A program made the translations under genes and the position numbers. 64,000 bases of DNA from Ectocarpus siliculosus (lineage: Eukaryota > Sar > Phaeophyceae > Ectocarpales > Ectocarpaceae), in NCBI GenBank assembly GCA_000310025.1, contig FN649730.1, positions 482,395-546,394 of the forward strand, read 5' to 3'. Within the stretch, counting starts at the first letter, position 1. Each line of letters opens with the position of its first letter. Positions 50,328 to 60,852 of this stretch are shown piece by piece. A model generated the notes under the pieces. That model was given only the letters and a program-made list of their open reading frames with translations. It had not been told where the DNA came from and did not search any database.

Positions 50328-53300
50328 GATTATATTATGCCGCTGAACTGTCAGGGACCAGTCCGCCATGAGGTTCCTATCGCCCGCAAAATAGCTGCGG
50401 AAGGTTTGCCAAGCGACCCCCAACGCTACGACAAGGTAATGCCCAAAAAAAGAAAAGAGAGGGAAAAGGCTGGTTTAATGTCATCAATCGGTCACGACGG
50501 GGGGGAAAGTTCGTATCATGTAGGGAGATATCTAATTGTAGATCGATCGAAGTTTGCGGGATTTCGTGGTTTGGTTGTTTATCTATGCGTACTATTTGCT
50601 TAGCATGAAAGCTTGATGGTCGTGGACGATTGTGAATCCCGCGACTTAGTGCGGTGACGGCAAGCACGATCGTTTCGTTGGGCCTGGTGCAGGGGCGACT
50701 TTGAGAATCCTTCCTCTGGCAGTACTTGTTGTTAGCGACTGTTCATGCGTTGTTTTTTGCGCGGTACGATGCAAAGGAGAGGAAAGTTGTTTTCATGTCG
50801 AACCACCTGACTCTGCGCCTTACAGTACCTGCGGCCGTCGAAAGGTGCACATGATATGGAAGAGAGGTCTGCGTACACTAACTCAACTAGCCCTGAGTAG
50901 CTCGTGTGATAACAAGCCAGACTTGTAGAACACGATTTGCGGGCGTAGAAGCGGCCTGTCGTTTCCATCTGCGTTGGGTTTCGCCGGAACCAAGCGACGG
51001 TGTCGACGTGGGAACAGGGACACGTCTGACGGTACACGTTGCATCGACAGCAGGTGGGTTCTGGGCGAACACCGTTTATGGTTTAGAGCCAATCGTGCAC
51101 GTTTCAGGCTCTCCTCAGAACGGTCATGCACTTCCCTCCCGTTTGCCTTCGCTGTGATAATTGAACTAGCCATGTGTGATACGTACTCTTCTACTCCATG
51201 CGCTCGTCAACCCGATCGTGAGTCTCCCTCCGGCTTGCCAGCTGTCCACCCGTGTTCCTATTGTGTTCCACACTCATCGTCTGTGGCTGCATTAGGTGTT
51301 CGTGATGGCCCAAGAGTGGAGCCCGAACTACTACCACTTCACGGTTGAACATCTGCCGCGGATCACATTAATGTTGGATGTCCTTCTCGAAAACCCAGAC
51401 ATAATTGTGAGTGCTGCGGCATGCCTTCCCCTTTCTGTTTTAACCATCAATCTGCAGGTTAGTTACTTTGGTATCCTATGCTCCTTCCAGGTCGATGGCA
51501 ACATGGCGAACACACAGCACATGGGTACACGCAACATCATTCAAACATTTGTCTCGGCTGGTCGTAAGTCGTGAACACTAGGTCGGAGCGCCACTTGTCT
51601 GTTTTCCAGCAGCTTTGATCTGTGCAGAACAGGTAGGCTTCACCGAAAGACTGAACGCAAATCCAACGTCGACAGGAACTCTATGCATGCTTGCCACACG
51701 TTCCATCACGACGCACAAGACATACACTGTCCGCGAGAAACCCAACGCGTTGAGTCGGGCTATTTTGACCGTCCCTGACAAGTAGCTCGACGAGGAATCT
51801 GGGATGTGGGACCCCGCTCAAGCTCTAATCGCTGTCTATGCCGGGTCTATTTCCATCTCGCGCCGTTTGAATTTCTACACGTATTCCCTTGTCTTTGACG
51901 ATCTCGCCCTCGGCTGGTCATAACCTGTGCATTGTACATGTATCTAAATTTCCTCTTTCGGTCAAGCCCACCGTTTGGCGAGACACGGACGAACGCTACG
52001 ATTTGGTCAGTGGCATCCATCGCCGCAACAGATGACGCTCTTTTCTCACCGTGCTGTTGATGTATTCCCACAAAAACGTGGCTCATTTTCGATGTCTAGA
52101 CAAATACGGCTGTACGTATCACCAATTCACAACCTGATGTGATGCTGAAGCCAACGTGCCTCGTGTGTCTTTTGAACAACTGGGTTCAGATCTCCATGCA
52201 TTTCTACGAGGAAGACATTCTTCATGAAAACATTTCGGCAGTGCACGAAGTTCAAATGGAGATGCTTGAGATTCTTGGAATAAACAGACAGCGCGTCGTC
52301 TTGGTCGATCAGCAGGTGAAAAAAACAAACACATGTCGCCGGTGATGGGCCTTGTTGTTGTCGTTCTTCACTACAGTAAGCATGTTCACTAGGCTGCCTA
52401 CATGTACAGACCTCCAAGCCAACAAGAATGATTTTGGTGCACAGCACGAGGTAGAACCTGAAGACTTACCACGTTACCAGACAGTATCAAGCATCGCTGG
52501 CAAGGCCATACACCGAAAATAGTAACTCAGTCATTTGCCTGAGTACAATTGCAATGCATAGTGGCTGTCGTGCCGAAAGGTTCGGCTGGAAACGCCAAGT
52601 ACAGATCGGGACTCCGACACATGATCGGTCTATCGAAGCCACGTTTTACCTCGACACTTCCACGTCGGCCGCCAGGCTATGGTGATCGTGTCTTGAACGA
52701 GAGTCAGTACACTCTCCGACAAACTTATAGCGATAGGGCAGAACTAACGGTGAAGCACCTGTGTTCGTCCTGCTGCTTGTTTAGGTTACATTTTGTGGAT
52801 GATTTGTATGCAGCGAACCTGTACACATAAAATATTCCCACCGCCGGCTCTAGGGAGGTACCACAGAAGGAGTTGTTCGTTTCAACTCGTGTACAGGTGC
52901 TTTGAATGTTGAATCCGTAGACTCTACCCTTGCGCACAAATTCCACGACGCCCGCCCACCCGGCGGCGTGGGGAGACTCAAGACCGATTTGTGTGTTGTT
53001 GCCCCAGCAAGACTGGCGACTTTTCGTACTGTCAGCCGGTTGGCCCAGTTGGTTGGGATATTACAACACACCTCGCACGTGCTCTGGCACGGAATCTTTC
53101 CCACGTGTCCGCCGGGAAGCTCGATTGATTGACGCTTACCGATGCACAAGACAGCGGCCCGTCGCGTACAATTCGATATCCGCTCTTTGCAATGCTAATC
53201 TGCAATACTTGCCGTTTTCCCGTCTCATCCCAGATGCATGCAGATCTAGCGATTGTACCGACTTCTACAGTTTGTGGCGACCCGGACCCTCATATGGTCA

Positions 53301-56276
53301 ACATGCTCAGGAATAGATTCCTGCAGGTGGGCGGCGAGAGGAAAATCGTTTGTTGGGGGCAGCTAGCGGCAGGGGAATGCTGATGTTTTTCGTCGTGTTT
53401 CTGGCGGGAACTGCCCAACGTTTCCTTTGCATGTAGGATCTCGTTATAGTTGATTGTACTTTTTTCACCAAGGTACTGATGATGTGTGTTGGATACTGTA
53501 CTGTAGTCCAGGTCGGGATGGGTTGACTGTATGTCGTCCGGGCTCCCTCACAATCCTGTATATGGACTCACTGCTATAAAAGTGGATATTTGACTGTTAT
53601 AACAGCGAATTGACTGTTATAACAGTCGGCTCACTCCTATAACAGTCAATGTTATTTCACTGTTATAACAGTCAGTTCATTCACTTTCATAAGAGTCAGC
53701 TGACTCTTCTGAAAGTGAGGTGTCAGTTCACACACTGTTATAACAGTCAGCTGACTCTTATGAAAGTGCTGTTTGTGGTACTTGGGTGAAGATACTGGTC
53801 TGGATGGATTTCGGGGATACGCAGTTGGGTAGTGGTATGACCATCTGGTATTGCGTGGACCATTTCACCCTCGCAGAGACCACAACAAAATAACACAAGA
53901 GCAAAAACAACTTCAAGGGGCGCCTTCGGAGATTATCGGCAGCGCGCTAAGCATTAGCCCTAGCGCCAGCACACAAGCAAAACTTTCATCAAAGGACACG
54001 CAGTCACCCCTATGTTCATATGACGTCACTTGCGTAAAGGTGGCGAAAGTCGCGCACGTGATATGTACCGTGCACTGATCATGCGCTTTAATGAAAGTGA
54101 AGAAATTGTTCGTCACTTGTCTTCACTTTCGTAAAAGTGACGAAAGTCACGCACGTGATAGTATCGTGGACTAGTTCTGCACTTTTATAAAAGTGACGTG
54201 CAAGTCACTTTCATAAAAGTATCATTCACTTTCATACCGTGAAATGACTCTCGTAATACGTGGTAGGAGTGTCTTTGAAAGTGAGTATGGCTTTCACTTT
54301 CATTGTGGGAGGGAGTGACGTTTACAACAGTCAATGTCACTTTTGTAAAAGTGACTATCGCTTTTATACAAGTGACGTCACTCTTATGAAAGTGATAGTT
54401 GCTGTTATAAGAGTGCTCCTCACCGTTGTAAGAGTGACAGTTCACTGTTATAACAGTGAATCCATTTACACGATAATGTGGGAACCCCATGTCGTCACAA
54501 TGAAACAGAAATGACCAACGACTGTCCTGTCCGCTGTTCTTGCAGGGTCTTTTTCCGACCACGAACGGCGTTCCTCCAGCGCCACCCCGCCCGACGATCG
54601 TGCTCGTTGTGCGAACCACATTGCGAGGCCTAGAGAACAACGAGGAGGTATGTGTACGTGTAACGCACACGTGTACATATTTGTTGTCCACACGAAGCAT
54701 GACACTGCCGTTGCATTCCAATCGGGTACCTGATGGAGGGCGGCCATCTTACAACCTCCGGTGGGGCTGATATCCTGCACAATGGCGCTTGGGATGGTGT
54801 GCGCGGAGTACACCCCGTAGAAATATCGGTCGTGGTAGACAGCGAACACTATGGGTAAAAAACAGCAAGTACATAGAGATACGTGTACGGACGTGGTTAG
54901 CCAGCTCACCTGGGTCCGCGGGCGAAGTCGCTTGTAACCTTCAGTGGTCTCCAAGAGCAACTGCGCCGTACGGACGAGGTTCTCCGATGAGTGACGTCCT
55001 TTCTTGGTCTTTGCTTGCATGTTTTATTTTTCGTGCACCATGCAGCAGTGCTGGAAGGCGGGCAGGGAGTAGAGCAGCACGAACTGACGAAATTCGAATC
55101 AGACAGGGTAAATTAGGGTGTTGCCCGACGTCACGACTACCAAAAGTGGCGCATGACATTGGCCAAAATATTCAGAGTTTATTTTTGTCTCTTGGTCGGC
55201 CTACGCATTGGCTAATGATGTCGTGCCCAATACAACACGAACAACTGGACAATGACGATAGGTGAAAGAAGCTCTGAAGATCAACTTTCCGAGCTTCGAC
55301 GTGGTGGAGTTCTTCGGCACAGATCACCTCGGAGACCAGCTCAAGACCTTCGCAACGGTGGCCATGATCATTGCTCCCCACGGGGCCGGGCTTGCCAACA
55401 TAATCGTCGCGCCGCTGCACACGCCGGTGCTGGAAATAGCCCCGATATCGTGCCCCCCCTGCTTTTTGAGGCTCGCCTTGAAGGTAGGGGTTAGTTTGAG
55501 GGATAAGGTGTGCGTTTTACATAGTAGGAGTACGAGGCTGGGTGATGGGTGTGTAGTTCTTCTCACTCCGCGGACGCTGAGCGTGCTGCACGAGAAAGTA
55601 GTAGCGTCCAAAACGGTGGTTTTGCTGCGTGTGCGTGTGCTGGTGTTGAGTTCGACGGACGGCAGGGTATCAGGGCGTTTTCGACGTTTACTGAATGTAG
55701 CACAGAGCGCCTGCCCTACCCGAGCGGTTTGGTGAACCGCTTCCAAGTATTTGGTTGCTTCGTAGGTCTTCATTGCAATGAAGAATGAAGCTGACGTTTA
55801 TTTTCCCGGTAAAAAGCCTAATAGACAGACTTTACACAATGACCCCCTATTCGTTGCTTGCAAATGGCGTAGAGTGTCCAACAATTGCCTGCCCCGGCCG
55901 TCTTTTCTATGCCGCACTGACCGCACAAAGCTTTCTGCAAACGACCTTGACCGAACTTGAAAAGCTTCACCACATCTACGCGAGGCATCCCGGGGGGCAC
56001 TGGTCACAAAAATGCATGTCATGGTACGATCCACCCGTCGATGAAATCATCGAACTCGCAAGGTGAGTGACGCCTTACCTGATGTTGCGTTTTTTCTGGT
56101 GATGTTGGTGTTGGTGCTGTTTCGCTACAGCGCGCGTGTTTGGCCCACGCGCATCCGGGCCTATTCAGCGGGTCACAATACCCTCGCTCGCAGAAGTGGT
56201 TGAGTTTTCTTCGTTGTTCACAAGCGTTTTTCGCGAATGTCGTCGCAGGAGAACAAGTATAGTCCACCTGAAGTGA
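50328..56276 (+). CDS. Glycosyltransferase family 61 (DUF563-type), catalytic exons
   Basis: Exons: 50328-50435, 51296-51406, 52190-52315, 53234-53326, 54546-54647, 55262-55483, about 55791-56062 and 56249-56276 (TGA). Introns are GT-AG; those up to 55483 are all phase 0. The joined product shows the GT61 landmarks in order: WSPNYYHFTVEHLPRITLML, EMLEILGINRQRVVLVDQQ, ADLAIVPTSTVCGDPDPHMV, PTIVLVVRTTLRGLENNEE, and IIAPHGAGLANIIVAPLHTP with VLEIAP. The CGDP and HGAGLAN blocks are typical of the family, whose members transfer sugars such as GlcNAc or xylose to proteins or polysaccharides in the secretory pathway. The donor sugar cannot be told from sequence. The C-terminal exon reads CMSWYDPPVDEIIELAR; its 5' border is uncertain. 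Upstream exons are in the entry at 44365. Confidence 0.85.
53570..54470. repeat. Cluster of short palindromes within a GT61 intron
   Basis: Between exons ending at 53326 and starting at 54546 there are about twenty or more short dyads sharing a CACTnTTATAAnAGTG-like plan: GACTGTTATAACAGTC is a perfect palindrome at 53612-53627, and others read CACTGTTATAACAGTCA, CACTTTTATAAAAGTG, CACTTTCGTAAAAGTGA, CACTTTTGTAAAAGTGA and CACTGTTATAACAGTG. They fall in two blocks (53570-53770 and 53990-54470). A 70-base unit with CGAAAGTCRCGCACGTGATA is repeated near 54045 and 54135. Confidence 0.85.
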
Positions 56277-57690
56277 AGTAGGTGGTTATCGTATATTCCG
56301 AGTGTCTGGGGATAGCTAAGTTGGGGTTTGCAATCGTGTCAAATGGGTCGGAATCTTTTGTAGAACAACAGGTACTCCACATCGGTATCTTCGAAGTGTG
56401 TCGAACGCATGGGAGTCAGCCAGCAAGTGAGAGTTGATACGGGCCGAATATCGATAGACGTTCAACTCTCGGCAAGGTGGCACAATCAGCGCTTGCTTGG
56501 GTATCGTTCGAACCTTCTTTCGGCGGAACCCGTCGCTGAGTGTATTCTGGTCTTCCCACACTTGCCATTCACCCCCACCCCCTCCCGCCTAACGTTATTT
56601 TCCCAATGGGTTTTTCGAAACCGTTGCCGTCTTGGTGCATCCGAACATTTGCAGGGATCTCCTCGAGGCGAAACGCCTGGCAGACGATGCCCTTATACCC
56701 CCTGAAGTAGCAGAAGCCCATCAAGGATACCCGTAACGCCACGGCCCACCACGGCCCACCACGGCCCGGCTTCATTGTCTCTGTAGGAACCCTCGCAAAA
56801 GAAGCCCTGGGGTAGTTGTAAGGGAAGGTTTCTGGTAGACTTCCTGTCGTAGACTGTCACTTCCTACAAGCCGGGACGGAACGCCTCAGATGTTTGCCGT
56901 GGCACGGGGGGCTCGCTTCAGCCGATCGGGCGGCTCTTGTTTGCTGAGTAGTACGAGATCTCTCCGTATTCCCCCGGAGACACTTCATCGCGCTTGTGCA
57001 TGGCGATATGCAACTCCCTGCGAGGCAGGATCAACATAGTGTGGCTTTCAATGTTTGCCTGTTTACAATAGTTCACCCATATCGTTCGTCGACTCGTGTT
57101 GCATATTTTGAATTAGTGTGTCGTCGTACAGGTGCTTTGGTTTCCCACAGGGGATGTATTATGCTATACAGCATGCTGTTTTTTGGGAACCGTAGAAGAG
57201 TACGCGGAGTCGTGTGGCATTGGCAAGGCCGGGCATTTCCTACGTAAGGCAAACATGGCATTCTTCGCAGCACACGCCGCTAGACCGTCACGCAGTTGGT
57301 CATAGTGTAGTGGTATTGATTGGTCGGTTGACGCCTACAAGTGCAAAAGCATCGTGACGGTTGGGATTGATGCGCCGGAGAAGGGAGTGTTCGGCGTTTT
57401 CAACTTGGTTGCTCCAATTGGTTTCGGGTACATTGATGTTTCAACATGGATGCGTGTTTTGCTTGCGTTGAACCCCATCATGGATGGCCAGACAAGACAA
57501 AACAAAATAGGAAGGTTTGTTCGTCGAGCAGATAGAATAAACTGGTGTATATTTTGTGTTACAGTCGAATTAGCAATTGGCTTCATTCTCTATCGGAAAC
57601 CCAGGGTCACGGTGGTTGGATTTATGATTGCAGTCTATAGTTGGGGGTTTCGTTCCGTGATCGAGTCCACGCAGGGGCTGTAGCAAAGTC
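56277..57690. other. Downstream region; one unassigned ORF
   Basis: Follows the predicted GT61 stop and may include its 3' UTR. A 109-codon plus-strand frame (57354-57683) has two hydrophobic stretches (VFGVFNLVAPIGFGYIDV and WCIFCVTVELAIGFILY) but no recognised family and is partly open on the other strand too. ACGGCCCACC is repeated three times at about 56741-56768. Confidence 0.35.
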
Positions 57691-57845
57691 GGGTAACGTG
57701 TGAGAGCTACAGAGCGCGTGAAGCAACGGAAGGACAGCAGCAGCCGCTTAACGCAGTAGCGGCGGCGGTTTAGAAAAGGACGGGACGGGACACGGCGCAA
57801 GCATTGGGGAGGCGACCCGCGTGCGCTCGGGACCCTCCATATAAG

Positions 57846-58842
57846 ATGCCGACACGGGCCTCCACGCAGAGCGGCAGCGAAGCGGCCGGGCAAGCAGGGC
57901 GAGGTCGGGCGGCGACACCCTCGACACCACGCACGAGGAGGTCTACCGCGCGATGTTTGGCGAGCTCGACGGCTCGCCCCTCGACGCGCAGCGGGTCACG
58001 TACTCCCGCGAGGCGTCGAGCGGTATCCTCGTCGCGAGCGCGAGGGACAGGCACCCGCGGCGACCCCCCCGCTGACGAGACTGAGCTCGCTTCTCTCCGC
58101 GGGTTGGTGGACGGCCTGAGGGAGGAGTTGCAGCGGGAGCGCGACGAGGCTGCCGGAGATCGCCAGCAGCTTCAAGGAACGATCGACGACCTGATCGCCA
58201 CCCAAGCAGCAAGACCTGGCCTTCAGGGGGAGTTGCAACTGGTGGGCACAACCGCCCCACCACCGGCCTCTCGGGCCCCCGCTGCACCCAGCGCCGAGGC
58301 TGCCTCAAACTTGATCGCGTTCCGACCGGATATCGACTGGCAGGTTCAGGACCTGGGACAGGCAGGACGGGACTTTGTTACCGACGTGTTGGCATCCAGC
58401 TCGTCGAGCACTCAGTTGCGTCTTCGTCTACAAGGACTTACACGTCAGGCTTCAACTCTTGGTGCACGTTTCGGAGGCTGACGGAGAAGCCCAAGTTTCT
58501 AGGGCAACGTGCCAGGGACCTTCATGTGTGGGCGTTGATAGACTTTGTAGCGTGGTGTTTCGAGTCTGAGGGTAATCTAGCGAGGACAATATCCGGAAAA
58601 CTCAGGGCTGTGAAACATTTTCATAGGCTGGAAGCTTCGGTCGAGCTAGACTTGTCGTCTCCGATGTTGAAATGTGCGCTAAGGGGGATTGCGAGGAACT
58701 ACATGGCTATGGTGACGGCACGCCGTGTGCGCCTGCCTGTGTCTTGGCGTTTGCTGCTGGACGGGGAAAGCGCAAGCCAGAACTGGGGAGAAGGGGGCAG
58801 AGTGATGTGGCTTTGTCTGTGCCTGTCCGTTCTCTTCATCAC
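57846..58842 (+). pseudogene. Tyrosine recombinase N-terminal half, interrupted by copia E
   Basis: From MPTRASTQSGSEAAGQAGRG comes a Ser/Arg/Thr-rich leader, then a coiled-coil-like stretch (LVDGLREELQRERDEAAGDR), then FRPDIDWQVQDLGQAGRDFV. Near 58470 the frame shifts by one; the second frame (58470-58842) reads LIDFVAWCFESEGNLARTIS, KLRAVKHFHRLEASVEL, LKCALRGIARNYMAMV and GEGGRVMWLCLCLSVLF, the SAM-like N-terminal domain and the beginning of the catalytic domain. The last part lines up with GAVGRVLWLCLALS of the remnant at 48536-49206, so the two are related. The coding sequence stops where the LTR of E begins at 58843; the rest should lie beyond E, outside the window. Confidence 0.75.
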
Positions 58843-59142
58843 TGTTAGGATGATCCGAACTGGGGGTAGCTTGTCGCAAGACGTGTGTTGAATAGGGTGT
58901 CGGCAACTCGGCGAACTCGCGCCAAGGAGGAAAGATGTGCTGGGCTTGTTGTATAGACTTCTTCTTCACATGAAAAACATGGACTCACATGAACACATGA
59001 ACGAACTGCACGCACACGCGCACGCACCATCAGTACGGGGGCGACGCAGTATACAACAGGGGTACCTTGCACACCCTGGAAATACATTCCACGTACCACA
59101 CAATCCTACAACCACTTGGCATTGCTACAAGTATATCTATCA
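58843..59142 (-). repeat. 3' LTR of copia E
   Basis: 300 bp, TGATAGATATACTTG...GATCATCCTAACA in element orientation. Close match to the F LTR at 37936-38250. Confidence 0.92.
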
Positions 59143-59424
59143 GCCCCCCTGCTTGTGACCATGCCATGTCTTTTTCGATCCTCAAGAACTCCAAAACACA
59201 AGAAAATAAAATCATAAACTCAATTCAACTCCAGAACAATAGCCTTCTTGGCTAGACATCAATACCCTTCCCCGATCATACCAGTTATAATTCTTCGAAC
59301 TTCAGCGAACTAATTGCCCCCCAGCCTAGAACACCATCCATTGAGAAAAACCATAGGCAAAAATGCAAAATATTGCCACCCTAGTTGTTTGATCGCACAC
59401 AAAATAAACCCAAACATAAAAATC

Positions 59425-60843
59425 TTAATCCATACTCATTACGAAGTTACGATGAAACTCGAAATTTCCCACGTTAAGTGCCTTCGTGAGGAAGTCAGCA
59501 TGTTGATACGCCGATTCCACGTGAAAAATCGAAATCTCCTTCCTGCGTACCAAATCCCTGATAAAGTGGTGCCTTACGTCGATGTGCTTCGAGTTACTGT
59601 TGCTAATTGGGTTCTGTGCCAACTGAATAGCCCCCTGGTTATCCTCCAACACCGGAATACACGGCATACCGGCTTCTGGCAACATGAAACGCCATACTTG
59701 CCTCAGAAACAACACTTCCTTCATCACATCCGCAAGGGAGACATACTCCGCCTCTGTCGTGCTCAACGTAACGCACTTCTGCGTCCTTGAAAACCAAGAA
59801 ATACATCCCCCCCCACACATCACCAACCCTCCTGACACAGATCTCCTATCGGCAGCCTTACTTGCATAGTCTGCGTCTGCGAACACCTCCATGCTCAACC
59901 CTGCTACACTACCCCTCCTGAATGTAATACCCAAGGCACTAGTCCTTACCACATACCCCAAAATATCAAGACCTGCTCTCCAATGAATCTCTTTGGGAGA
60001 GGCACAGTACCGTGCTACCGCTCTCACTGCGTTCGCGATATCTGGCCTCGTTTGCGTTGCCAGCCACATCAATGATCCTATCAGCTCACGAAAAGGCCTT
60101 GATACCACTTCTTCATCATGGTCAAACTCTGAAAGCTTCAACCCTACAGGAAGAGGAATTTCCTTCCCGTACTCTACCCCAAACTCCATCCCCAACTCTT
60201 CAGCGTACGTCTGCTGCGATATCTTCAAAGTCCCTGCATCCCAATCTCTCTCATAAAAGCATCCTGAATACCACCTCAAATCCCCAAGATTCTTCACCGG
60301 TACCATGGTGTTGAGATCTCTGCCAAACTGGTCACATCTCTCCTCCTCTCCTATCGAAAATAGATCATCTACATGTACCACCAGAGTTACTACCACTCTT
60401 CCCTCCTCAATCAATCGAAACACACACGTATCCGCCATGCATTGAATAAAACCCAAACAAACCAAACACCCCGCCAAGTGTGAATGCCATTTCCTCGATG
60501 CCTGCTTAAGGCCATACAGACTCTTGTTCAACTTCACTATCATACCTGACAATCTACCACACCCCTCTGGCAGACGCATGAAAACACCCTCATCCAAATC
60601 CGACTGGACAAATGCTTGCTTGATGTCAAAATGACGGAGAGAAAGATTTTGCTCACACGCCATCGCTGCCAATAAACGAACGCTAGAAACCGCTACAGTC
60701 GGTGCATACGTCTCTCCACAATCTACATGTACTCGCTGCATATCTCCTCTCGCTACTAGCCGTGATTTCACACTAGTTGGCCATCCGTATTCATCAGACT
60801 TCCAATCAAATACCCACTTCGCCTTGATAACACTCTCTGGTTG
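59425..60843 (-). CDS. Copia E reverse transcriptase-RNase H (after a TAG)
   Basis: Open from directly after the TAG at 60844-60846 to the stop at 59425, in the same frame as integrase. It begins QPESVIKAKWVFDWKSDEYG and continues VKSRLVARGDMQR, LYGLKQASRKWH and the reverse transcriptase active site VHVDDLFSIG. RNase H has FADADYASKAADRR, STTEAEYVSLAD, LEDNQGAIQLAQNP and SKHIDVRHHFIRDL. About 470 codons, the usual size for this pair of domains. With no start codon of its own at the beginning, it should be made only as an extension of the integrase polyprotein by reading through the TAG, or from an edited or spliced RNA; the sequence does not say which. Confidence 0.9.
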   Translation of the reverse strand, partial: QPESVIKAKWVFDWKSDEYGWPTSVKSRLVARGDMQRVHVDCGETYAPTVAVSSVRLLAAMACEQNLSLRHFDIKQAFVQSDLDEGVFMRLPEGCGRLSGMIVKLNKSLYGLKQASRKWHSHLAGCLVCLGFIQCMADTCVFRLIEEGRVVVTLVVHVDDLFSIGEEERCDQFGRDLNTMVPVKNLGDLRWYSGCFYERDWDAGTLKISQQTYAEELGMEFGVEYGKEIPLPVGLKLSEFDHDEEVVSRPFRELIGSLMWLATQTRPDIANAVRAVARYCASPKEIHWRAGLDILGYVVRTSALGITFRRGSVAGLSMEVFADADYASKAADRRSVSGGLVMCGGGCISWFSRTQKCVTLSTTEAEYVSLADVMKEVLFLRQVWRFMLPEAGMPCIPVLEDNQGAIQLAQNPISNSNSKHIDVRHHFIRDLVRRKEISIFHVESAYQHADFLTKALNVGNFEFHRNFVMSMD

Positions 60844-60852
60844 CTACAATAC
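60844..60852 (-). promoter_or_regulatory. In-frame TAG with leaky-type context between integrase and RT
   Basis: Minus strand: TTG TAG CAA CCA at 60838-60849, stop codon 60844-60846. The six bases after the stop fit CAR-YYA, the tobamovirus readthrough consensus. A has TAG CAA CTA at the equivalent point (11071-11079). Confidence 0.55.

Noticed and set aside
51491-51563. Possible extra GT61 exon (VDGNMANTQHMGTRNIIQTF)
   Set aside because: It has splice-like borders, but 73 bases would break the phase-0 chain, and joining 51406 to 52190 already gives the expected family sequence.
52790-52850. Possible GT61 exon reading HFVDDLYAANLYT
   Set aside because: Wrong phase, contains TAA, and the exon at 53234-53326 already supplies the following family block.
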